Positions 54,721 to 64,000 of a stretch of DNA of 64,000 nt are shown here, one piece after another. Origin of the DNA: Adiantum capillus-veneris (Eukaryota; Streptophyta; Polypodiopsida; Polypodiales; Pteridaceae); contig CM043950.1 of assembly GCA_014529385.2 (NCBI GenBank), forward strand, positions 71,404,435-71,468,434. Direction: 5' to 3'. Position numbers and translations under genes: made by a program. Each line of letters starts with the position of its first letter. Positions within the stretch are counted from its first letter, which is position 1. The notes under the pieces are model-generated. The model was not told where the DNA came from, did no database searches, and worked only from the letters and a program-made list of their open reading frames with translations.

Positions 54721-55866
54721 ATGTCAAGTTCTTTTCCCACGTTCTATGCAAGAAGTGGGGAAGATGCACAAGAGTTTCTTGACAACTTGGAGATGGCACA
54801 TCTCATATCCGGGAGAGATGAAGAGGAAGTAAAGCTACGAGCCTTCCCGCTGGTTCTAAAATCAAAAGCTAAAGCATGGTATGAGACCTTGCAACCCCAA
54901 ATCAAGTCCAATTGGGAGAGACTGCGAGCAAGCTTCCTCTCCAAGTTCGGGCAAGGTGATACTTCTGAAAGACTATGGAAATGTCTTATTGGACATAAGC
55001 AGGTATCACTTGAAGACTATCCCTCTTATGAAGCAACCTTTGTCAATCTATGGGGTAGGTGGGAGGCTACATTAGAAAATCATGGTGGTGCACCTAACTT
55101 TCTAAAAAAAGAGAGATTCATGGTTGGCTTGTATCCACTTTTAAAGGCTAAAGTAGAGCTAAAATTCCCATCCACCTTCGAAGAAGCACGTGAGGTAGCC
55201 ATCATCAAGTTTAGAAAACTACACTTCCAAGCACATAGAGCAAGGGGTTTGAATGAAGTGAGTGAGAGGGAGTCTTCACAAACCATGGAAGCACCAATTA
55301 GGGCCCCTCTTGCACAATCTTCACAAATAGGAGATAACTCTCAACAAGAGGTTTTACAAAGGCTAACTCAACAGCTTGAGAACCTCACTCTGAATCTAGT
55401 ACAAGGCCTACCTCAACAACGACAACCAAGAGAAGGGAATCGCAATCAACGAAGACAAGCTCAAGAGTTGCGATGTTGGAATTGCAATGAAATGGGCCAT
55501 GGCATGTACAGTTGCCCACATCCAAGGCGACTTCCAGGAGACATATATCCCCCCAGACCGCCTCCTCTCGCTGTGCAGCAAGAACAAGCTCAAGGCCCAC
55601 AAATCCTTCGTCGACCACCACCACCAGCAAATATACCTCCCGTCCCACATGAGGAGGAAGAAAGAGGAGTCAACATCATCAAGCTAGAAGAGGTAATAGA
55701 TGAGCATACTCTAAAATTTGATGTTATGCCGGTAGAAAAACGCACAAGAGCACATGATAAGGATGAAGACATGAGAAGTGAAGGAACAAATTCAGCCAGA
55801 AGGGACAAGAAGAAGAAGTCAAAGATGGAAGAAGCTGAAAGTAGCAGGAAGAAAAGATCAAGGTGA
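54721..55866 (+). CDS. gag: gag of element L
   Basis: The ATG at 54721 (MSSSFPTFYARSGED) is chosen over an upstream GTG at 54661 because it matches the start of Gag in element A. 381 codons: capsid-like region with EFLDNLEMA, LRAFPLVLKSKAKAWYE and RFMVGLYPLL; Gln-rich helical segment near residues 205-240; CCHC knuckle CWNCNEMGHGMYSC at about residues 251-264; Pro-rich linker; Lys/Arg/Glu-rich end. It stops at TGA 55864-55866. The next codons continue the same frame into the protease, and A has Arg/Thr there, so the stop is either a CGA-to-TGA change or a gag-pol readthrough stop. Confidence 0.88.
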   Translation: MSSSFPTFYARSGEDAQEFLDNLEMAHLISGRDEEEVKLRAFPLVLKSKAKAWYETLQPQIKSNWERLRASFLSKFGQGDTSERLWKCLIGHKQVSLEDYPSYEATFVNLWGRWEATLENHGGAPNFLKKERFMVGLYPLLKAKVELKFPSTFEEAREVAIIKFRKLHFQAHRARGLNEVSERESSQTMEAPIRAPLAQSSQIGDNSQQEVLQRLTQQLENLTLNLVQGLPQQRQPREGNRNQRRQAQELRCWNCNEMGHGMYSCPHPRRLPGDIYPPRPPPLAVQQEQAQGPQILRRPPPPANIPPVPHEEEERGVNIIKLEEVIDEHTLKFDVMPVEKRTRAHDKDEDMRSEGTNSARRDKKKKSKMEEAESSRKKRSR

Positions 55867-58800
55867 AGGGAAATTGGTATCAACGACTTCCTATTGGGAA
55901 AGGAGCTAGAGCCCTACAACATCCTGGAGGATTTACAAACCCAAAAGCCAAACATTTCATGGCCTCAACTTCTACACCTATCAGCCAAAGTAAGAAGGCA
56001 ATGGCCAAAGTTGGTAAGTACAATAATTCCAAAAAAGAAAGCAAATATTTCCATTAAGGTTGTGGCCTCAAAGCTACAAAAAGATGTGGAACCCATTGTG
56101 GATGTTTACATAAGGGGCAAAAAGGTGTCTAATGTATATGTTTATGGTGGAGCTCAAATGTGTGTGATCACGGAAAAATCAATGAACAGGTTAGGGCTTG
56201 AAATTACAAAGTCCTCTAATTGTCAAGATAGGCTAGCCAACAACTCAAGTGTGAAGTGTTTGGGGATCATTGAAAATGTAAAAGTCTCTGTATGTAACAT
56301 AGATGCACGAGTGGATATGTATGTTATGCCAGCTAAGGGGGAGGGCTATTCCATCATCCTAGGGAGGCCTTGGCTCATTGCTGTGAATGCAGATCAAAAA
56401 TGGGGAAGTGGTTGTTTGATTCTTAAGAAGGGTCAACCGGTGGTGTATGATTGGCGAGAAGGAAAGCAACTAGATATCAACTATGAAACCACGGCAGATG
56501 AAGAGAGCGAGGAGGAGAGTCCTTACTCAAGTGATGAGGAAGCATCAACCAGTGAAGAGGAGTCTTCTTTGGAGGTAATGGGAATTGTATTCAACGCCAA
56601 CACTCAAGATGTTCCAGTAGAAGAAAAGCCAACAGACAATCACACACGAGGGGATGAAAGATGCCACCACCTTGAAGAAGGATTTGAGAAGATGCTTGCA
56701 AAAGATCTTACTTGTGAGGAGAAGAGGTCCTACATCAATATGTTAAGGAGGTATCCCAATTTGTTTATCACTGACTACTCACAAATAAGAGGTGTAGATG
56801 TAATAGAGCATCGAATTGAATTGAAACCAGGGACCAAACCCGTGGCTCAAAAGTTAAGGCGACTAGGATCTGTGCAACAAAAGGCTCTCCTACAAGAAGT
56901 GAATCGACTCTTGAAGGCTGGCTTCATCTATCCAGTATCCAACTCTGAATGGGTATCACCTATTGTAGTCACTCCCAAGAAGAATGGTAAGTGGAGGGTC
57001 TGCGTGGATTACAAACCCCTCAACGCTGCGACAAAGAGGGACCACTTCCCTCTCCCTTTCCAAGATGAAATTTTGAATGAAGTAGCAGGTCACGAATGCT
57101 ACACTGTGTGTGATGGGTATTCAGGATATTTTCAAATTAGAATAGCAGAAGAGGACCAACCAAAAACCACCTTCATCACACCTTGGGGATGTTTTGCATT
57201 CAGGGTAATGCCTTTTGGGCTCACCAATGCTCCTAGCACCTTCATGAGATTCACAATATTTGTATTTCAGCCATTCTTTGGAAAATCTATAAGAGTCTTT
57301 ATGGATGATTTCTGTATTTATAGTTGTAGATCACTTCACTACCAAAAGGTTGAAGAGGGGCTTAAGAGGCTCCATCAATTTGGGGGACAACTCAACCCAG
57401 AGAAGTGTCATATCGGTGAATCTCAGGTGGTTTTGCTAGGCCATGTGGTTTCTTCACAAGGAATTCAAGTGGATCCCTCTAAAGTAGAGGCCCTTTTGTC
57501 ATTATCTCCACCAACAACAACTAAGGAGCTAATGACCTTCAACCACAAAGTGAGGTACATGACTCGCTTCATCCATCTCCTAGCAGAAGCCATCTCCCCT
57601 TTGCATAGGTTGGCAAGCCAATCTACATTTGAATGGGGGAGGGAACATGCAAAATGTTTTGAGGAAGTGAAGGGCATTCTTAGCTCTCTCCCAATCCTAA
57701 TGCCACCAGATCCAAAGGAGACCTACTATGTCACTCCAAGTGTAGGTTTCGAAGCAATTGGTGTTGTTTTGATGCAAAAAGATCCTAAAACGTCATACAT
57801 GAGGCCGATCTATTTTGCAAGCAAGGTGATGACTCCGTCCGAGAAGGGATACACTGAAATGGAGAAAGTGGTCTTTGCAATCTTGTTTGCGGTAAGGAAG
57901 TTTAGATCGTATCTTCTCCCTGTGCCATTTGTTTTTCTCACCTTAGAGCACAATCTACGATATGTAGTACAACACATGAGCCTCTCATCTAGAATAGCAA
58001 AGTGGGTGCTTGAACTCCAAGAATTTGAATACACTTTCCTTGTAGAAGATAGCACAAGAGCAGGACTTGCAGACATTCTCACCTACAAAGTGAGAGAAAG
58101 GGAAGGATCGCGACTACAAAGAGAGGAAGGCTCAAAACAGTTCAAAGTGAAGGAGATTGATAATGCCCATACTTTATGCTTTGACGGAGCTTATCAACGC
58201 CAACAAGACAAAGCAGCAGGGGGAATCATTATTTTGAACCCACAAAAGGAGGTAATGGTTAGAAAAGGTATCACTCTACCCAATGTTCACTCTAACAATG
58301 AGGCTGAGTATGCTGCTCTAACCCTTGGGTTAGAAGAATGCAAAGAATTAGGCATACAAAGACTTATTATAAAAGGTGATTCTTTGCTAGTGGTCAGGCA
58401 AATCCAAGGGACTTGGAGGTGCAAGAATCGTACATTGTTTGAGTGGCTTAGTAGTGTAAGAGCTTTGATGAAGGGTTTTAAAGCAACACAGGTACAACAC
58501 ATTGTGAGAACTCATAACAAGGAAGCAAACTTACTCGCAAATGAAAAGCTTCAAATGGCGGTAGGAGATGTGAAACTATATGAACCCAAATATCAAGGTC
58601 AAGAGGAGCTAAAAGACATTATCTTCTTTCTACAAGCAGGTGAGTGTCCCAAACACTTAGACAAGGTGCAAAGACATAGACTAGTTAAGAAGGCCACACC
58701 TTACCAGTTGATCGGGGATGATTTATATCACAAAGGGAAAGATTTGGTCTTGAGGAGAGTACCAGGTGTGCAAGAGATAGAGAAAATTCTTCTTTCATGT

Positions 58801-60027
58801 CATGATGATGTCTGTGGTGGTCACTTTTCTCAAGATATTACAAGTAGGAAGATTTTACAAGCAGGGTTTATTTGGCCAAGCTTACATCGTGATGTCCAAT
58901 ATTGGTGTAAGGCATGTAAGCCATGCCAAATTGCTGGGGATAGACGACTAACATATGAGCCTCGAGTCCCAATAATATCTTATGGCCCTTCTAAAAAGTG
59001 GGGTGTGGATGCAATAGGTCCCCTACCTCGTACTTCTACAGGAAAAGTTTTCATCATCATGGGTGTTGATTACATGACACGATGGGCGGAAGCAACAAGC
59101 ACAACCCGAATCACAGCTGAAGAGGTATCAAAGTTTATTTTTGATCATATTTGTAGTAGGTTTGGAACACCCCTAGAAATCTTATCAGATCAAGGCCCGG
59201 GTTTTAGGGCTGACCTTCTGAATGATCTCTTGAGGAGGTTAAAAGTGAAACACCTGCATTCCACACCCTACTATCCTCAATGCAATGGATTGGTGGAAAA
59301 AGTGAATGGAATGATATGTAAGATCATTTCTAAGCAGGTTGTGGACCGTCCTAATGATTGGGATCGCCATTTGACGGCTGCTCTTTGGGCGTATAGGACA
59401 TCTTTCAAGGTATCTACCCAATTCACCCCTTTTCATCTAGTTTATGGATAGGAGGCACTTCTCCCCATTGAGGTAGAGCTCTCAAGCTTGCGCGTTCTTG
59501 CAAGAGTGGCAAAAAAACCAAAAGAGGTTCTACATGAAAGGATCTTAGATCTCCAACGACTTGAGCTAGATAGAGAAGAGTCCATTGATCACTACATCAC
59601 CAAAGCGACAAGCCAAAGGGATAAAATCAACAAGAAGCTCAAGGGGAAAGGATTGAAGGAAGGTATGTTGGTTCTTCGCTATGATAACCGACTTGATACT
59701 CGACTTGACAAAAAGTTTTTGCAAAGATGGGAGAGACCTTTCATGATAAAAACAAAGTTTGGGAATGGTAGTTACAGATTAGCAAATTTATCAGGAAAAC
59801 TCCACAAGACCAGAGTCAATGGATGGAGATTAAAGCCCTACTTTCAACGTATCAATCCGTTGATAGGCAGTCATCTGTCTACATCGTCTAAGCTCCAAAT
59901 TGACATGGCTCCCTTCGGCTTGGCAAATGCTCCACCTATTTTTAAAGCTTTGATGTGCAAAGAAGAACCAGCCTTGGAATCTGAACATACCCAAGGCAAC
60001 CCTCCCATCTCCGATTTATGGGATTGA
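55867..60027 (+). pseudogene. pol: pol of element L, nearly complete
   Basis: In frame with gag. Protease: the motif reads VYGGAQMCVITE, so the catalytic Asp is Tyr (TAT 56143-56145), while A, D and E keep Asp; ILGRPWL follows. Acidic Ser/Glu linker. RT with VCDGYSGYF and FMDDFCIYS (about 57298-57324). RNase H. Archaeal-type RNase H (CFDGAYQRQQDKAAGG, NNEAEYAAL). Integrase with zinc site (CHDDVCGGHF to CKPC) and an intact D-D-E triad at codons 59008, 59188 and 59296, the last two 36 codons apart. TAG at 59449-59451 (Lys in A), then the C-terminal domain (MLVLRYDNRLDTRLDKKF) to the TGA at 60025. No frameshift. Only the stop and the protease change break it. Confidence 0.92.
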
Positions 60028-60157
60028 GGTAATGAAAAGCAGGTCTAATGGAGTAAAAGAGTGCATGACACTCCTCCTATCGGGGAAAAAAAAGTGAAAA
60101 AGGAAAAATGACAAAAAAAGACAAAAAGAAAAAAAGAAAAAGAAGAAACACCGTCCT

Positions 60158-60199
60158 CCTAAAGATATGAATATCTTTAGGCTTGGGGGAGGGCTAATA
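60158..60199 (+). promoter_or_regulatory. Pre-PPT hairpin and polypurine tract of element L
   Basis: CCTAAAGATAT and ATATCTTTAGG (60158-60181) form a perfect inverted repeat whose central ATATGAATAT matches the loop of the hairpins in B, D and I. The polypurine tract TTGGGGGAGGGCTAATA (60183-60199) borders the LTR. A separate A/G-rich stretch lies at about 60086-60150. Confidence 0.8.
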
Positions 60200-62272
60200 T
60201 GAGTGGCATAAAATGGTAACCATCTTTTTGCAACATTTGTCAGCCTACTCAACGTCCTCTTCCTCATATGAGTATATATTTTTCTACGCTATTAAGTTAT
60301 CTAGAGTAAATTCCCCCTCTTCGTTTAAACTTTGTGGCGACACATACATTATACTCTTCTCAAAAAATGTCACCTTAGTCATATATTTATATTACCACCC
60401 TTTTCTTTTTTGCTTTGTAAATAGAATAAGCATACCATAACCAACTATATACCCCCAAACTTTCTTACCTCTTTTGAATTAGTAGTAGAAAAATAATATA
60501 TCCATCTTCCACCCCATATAGATAAATTCCCATGGAAATCAACTCTCCACTTGTCTTTACCAAAGATTATGGTCCCTCTCTACAAGTCTTCTATGCCCCC
60601 TACATAGGTGGCCCAATATCTCTTAAGAATATACATATAGTTTTTTCTCCTTTCAAAAAGACTCCAATTGTATATTCTTTCCACAAGCAAATAATATTGG
60701 GCCCTCCTCTATTTGTTTAAGCATCATAGCCTTTTGAAAAAGCATGATTCCCCTTGGATGCATACAAGCAAAGGGCCCATACAAGAAGACTTGGAAGCAA
60801 AAGGTTCCCTAGCCTAGTGTGGACCTCCCAAACCGAATTCCTTGGTGCATGGGCGTGAAGAATAGTCCAAATTCATATCAAACATGTTGATAAGGTCAAT
60901 GTTTCCTTTTGAAGCATGTCATTCCGAGCTACAGATAAAAAGTTATGGTCAAAATAGTGTAAATCTGTCAGATTCGCAGCAAAAGGGAACTGTAAATCAA
61001 GTAAATCAAGAGGGTGAGATCTTATTTTTCCCCCTACTCATCTTCTAGAAGAGCAATGAGTGTTCAAGGTCACTTGCATGTGATGGGACCAACCTAAAGA
61101 TGCTTTCTAAATGCCAAGACAGACAAGTTGAGATACCCCGAAGGAGCCACCCGTAGGGCCTCATGGTGGGGCTCACCTACATTATGCACCCCTATGGAGC
61201 CTTCACGGTCTAAAATGATATTTTTGGTGATTAAATAGTCCCTTTTATGTCCAATATTCAATGAGTGGTCAAAGGGCACTTAATTAGGTCTAATCACTTA
61301 CTCTAATTAAGTGTAGCATAATCCCACTCCTACACAACTATAAATAGCCCCCCTTGGAGAGACTCAAGGACACCTATATTTTCAACTTCATGTTGTTTCT
61401 TGATCAATAGTAGAGAAAACCCCAACTCTCCCTCTTTCACATCCTCCCTCCTAACCTTCCTCTTTGGAGGAAGTACAACTCTATTCTCCACTCTTTCCAT
61501 TCTACAATCTCTTACTCCATCAACCCAATAAATCATTTGTAGCACCTCAATAACTTGTAAATACATCATGATCTCTCTCATGGTTATGTTAATGATCATG
61601 AAATCATCTTCAAAAATTTCAAGTGTCGCAATTCGTGATGGTTAGCAAGCGTCGGTCCTCCCCTTAAAAGGTGTGCGAGAAATCAAGTAAGTGTTCTATT
61701 CTCAATTTACCATTGGTTTGTTTCTCCACACTTATTCAATTGGTCTAAAGAAATTTCTCACTCCAACTCTCTTTTGTTTCATTACATATGCATGTGGCTA
61801 CCTCTCATGGTGATTTTATTTGTGTCACGGCATTGCATAGATGGAGATGAGCTCTCTATGCAAAGTGTGTTAGTTTGATGTAAGTGATTCTCTTGTGTGT
61901 TTGAGAGGCAAGTCTTGTGTGCATGATTTTTTGATGAGTGCTTGAGAGAGGAAGAGTTTGGATGTATTATGGGTATTCTTATGGGGAGAAGGTGAATGCT
62001 ATTCCACAAATTTCATATTTCATTTTGATGCACGGCATTGGGTTGCATAATCGTTGACGGTGTTCAAGTGTCCAAAGTGTATATAGAGTAAGGGGGTTTT
62101 CAAAGTGTGTTGCTTGAGTGGGTGAGTGCAAGTGTCATTTTGATTGGTTTCCTTCTCCACTCCCAAAAGAAGGTGGTGCCCCAAGTAATGTGCGTACCTC
62201 TTTACGAACATTTTGTGAGGGTAGGCCCATTGGTTTGGGTTTAGAGGCCCCATTTCAAAAAGCTCGCCCTCA
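60200..62272 (+). repeat. 3' LTR of element L (2073 bp)
   Basis: Same length as the 5' LTR. TATA box at 61339-61346 and hairpin at 62151-62182 are unchanged. Confidence 0.95.
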
Positions 62273-62299
62273 ATGGAAGCCCGAGAGACACACACACAC

Positions 62300-62344
<45 letters not shown>

Positions 62345-62466
62345 AACCCTGTTACCCGTCTGGAGTCTCTGGACGGTGGATGACCCTTGTGCTGCCAATG
62401 CTGCAGATACCACCCTAGACTAAGCCGCCGAGAAAACCAGCACATTCAAATAATCAAAGCAAAGGC

Positions 62467-62558
<92 letters not shown>

Positions 62559-63053
62559 AGCTGTGTGCATGCCTATGCGACCGATGACTACATGGTGCAC
62601 TGCCGGAGCAAGCTCCTGTTGATGCGTGCTAGGGGGGGGGGACCGCAATCCCTTCCCCTTTTATACTCGTATAGATGAGTGATGCAACTTAGCCATGGTG
62701 AATGTGAATGTATATGTTTGTATGTACATATGTGTGTGTTCGTGTGTAATACTTTATTTGTACGATGTGTATCTATGTGTGAAAGACATACATATGTGTT
62801 ACACACACACACAAGGTGTGTATATGTACATGTGTATGTATGTATGTATATATTACACACACACACACATAGAATGTGATACCCCTCCCCCCCCCCCTCC
62901 CCATGATGCCCCCTCCCTTATGTATACGATATGAGTATGAAATAATGAGGGGCTATCCCTATATTATACGCTTATGTACAAAATCCAAAACCCCCCCTCT
63001 TGTACACTCACGTGGTACTATATGGAAAAACACAGTGAATCCCCCGGGTCTTC
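62273..63053. repeat. Microsatellite-rich flank of element L
   Basis: (GA)n at 62302-62343, (TC)n of about 80 bp at 62471-62550, short (CA)n runs near 62804 and 62855, and C/G runs near 62631 and 62885. The sequence between the first two runs looks low-copy but shows no clear gene. Low-complexity ORFs here are artefacts. Confidence 0.8.
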
Positions 63054-63247
63054 GATCCACTGTCGCTTGTAATGACTTTAACACCAAGGTCAGCACCAAG
63101 CCTCCTACTTGTTCGGTGCTGACTCCACTGTTGCTTGTAATGGCATCACCAAAAAGGGTCTTCGTCTTTGGGCAGTCACCAAGCCTCCTATTTGTTTGAT
63201 GCTAACTCCACTGTTGCTTGTAATGGCATCACCAAAAAGGGTCTCCA
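63054..63247 (+). repeat. 83-bp tandem repeat, about 2.4 copies
   Basis: Units starting ACTCCACTGTTGCTTGTAATGG at about 63122 and 63205, preceded by a shorter diverged copy from about 63054. Each holds ATCACCAAAAAGGGTCT. Confidence 0.8.
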
Positions 63248-63259
63248 TCGTTGGTTAAC

Positions 63260-63923
63260 AATATCCACTTAATTGGTACCGGTCTCCAACTTCATCTTGC
63301 CATATCTTGATAATCAGCATCCTATTGAGATCAGACGTCAACTCTCATCAACTTCATACATTGGATACTATCTCTCAAACCTAGTCAAGGCCAAAAAACA
63401 CTAGGTGGCACACCTTCCAATGTGGTCAACCCGACCCATAATTGGCCCCTGGTAAATCTTAGATTGACCATATCTTGCACTCTAGAGCTTTGGTTGATGA
63501 TGATTCAAAAGGAATTGCATGCTTCACAACTTAAACACTTTGTGTCTATCCACTCACTTTAGCTATGGCCACCTGTCCGCACCTACCACGTCCATCGGGG
63601 ATCTGCAAGACCTTCCAGCTTTAAACTGCCCTATTTTCCACCCTGTAGCTCTATTTGAGGAGTCGTCTAGACCGGCTTGTACAAAATTTCAAGCTCTTCA
63701 TTCTCAAGAAAAAAAAACTACACTTTGAAAATCCTTCACTTGCCACCCTAATTTGACCACTTTGAAGCCGTTCTGGCCTGAATAACCTCATTAGACATAC
63801 ATAGTCACTGCTACCTATTCGCCTAGGCCCCATATACCTACTTTGGCCCTTTAGCGTGCACTTGTTGGCATGTACAACATTGCACAACACATCTTCCAAC
63901 ATTGAACAACTTTGGATATACCA
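63260..63923 (-). repeat. Diverged relative of the E LTR (M)
   Basis: Parallel to 22450-23089 in the left LTR of E: CCAACTTCATCTTGC, GTGGTCAA/GCGGTCAAATGG, TTGGGGATCT-like and ACTTTGGATATACCA against ACTTTGGCTACACCA. The right end at 63923 matches the E LTR start on the minus strand. No polypurine tract lies to its right, so it is a 5' or solo LTR. Confidence 0.6.
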
Positions 63924-64000
63924 GAGTCAACAGCATAACTCTCTGGCACGAACATAATGTCAATAGTCATGAAGTGACTCCGATGGGGCAAAGAGACTCT

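Larger units (their letters stand above)
51997..62272 (+). mobile_element. Element L: complete, young Tat-like Ty3/gypsy element
   Basis: 10,276 bp with LTRs of exactly 2073 bp each, a primer-binding site, two small ORFs, gag, full pol (PR-RT-RH-aRH-INT), pre-PPT hairpin and polypurine tract. It is flanked by ATGG on both sides (51993-51996 and 62273-62276). The LTRs differ by about two dozen substitutions and no indels by eye, about 1.2 percent. Despite this it carries two in-frame stops and a protease active-site change, so this copy cannot act alone. Confidence 0.95.

Noticed and set aside
62020-62648. ORFs with long Ser-Leu or Arg-Glu runs on both strands
   Set aside because: Created by (GA)n and (TC)n runs next to the L LTR.

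Overview
The window is nuclear DNA of a land plant, most likely a large-genome vascular plant. It carries plant-type Ty3/gypsy elements with the RT, RNase H, archaeal-type RNase H, integrase order of the Tat lineage, a Ty1/copia element with an initiator-Met-tRNA primer site, a chromodomain-bearing chromovirus remnant, and a broken piece of a cytokinin-response-factor-like AP2/ERF gene. The species cannot be named from the sequence. No intact host gene, rRNA, tRNA or CRISPR array was seen. Almost everything is nested, decayed LTR retrotransposons plus microsatellites.

Layout (element letters are mine). 1-6691: Tat-like element A (+), 5' end outside the window, inserted in the RT gene of Tat-like element B (6692-11054, +). 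12004-14672 plus 19999-about 20400: element C (+), an LTR element whose only visible gene is a long, broken, unrecognised coiled-coil ORF; its 3' LTR is split by element D (14673-19998, -), a gag-protease-only derivative. 20748-32333: element E (-), heavily deleted, interrupted by solo LTR F (24782-27408, +). 34369-43852: gag-protease remnant G (-), split by copia element H (34728-40322, +). 44220-45480: 3' end of a D-like element, I (-). About 48651-49148: chromovirus fragment J (-). 50290-50750: CRF-like pseudogene K (-). 51997-62272: element L (+), complete and young, with two 2073-bp LTRs. 62273-64000: microsatellites, an 83-bp tandem repeat and a diverged E-like LTR.

The most interesting signals are shared across families. 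(i) A and L carry, between leader and gag, two tandem ORFs of about 70 codons; the two L products align without gaps over 70 residues with 29 identities, so they are an ancient duplication of an unknown small protein. (ii) Five LTR families (A, B, D, F, L) have, 80-145 nt before the LTR end, a hairpin whose stem sequence differs between families but stays paired, abutted by TGGTGCCC(C), the same bases that open the true primer-binding site; an AGAGG(C) box follows. (iii) Six elements have a CATRAAT-like loop, usually in a paired stem, just upstream of the polypurine tract. (iv) The insertions whose flanks can be compared show 4-bp, not 5-bp, target duplications. Coordinates of LTR ends and frameshifts were read by eye and may be off by a few bases.
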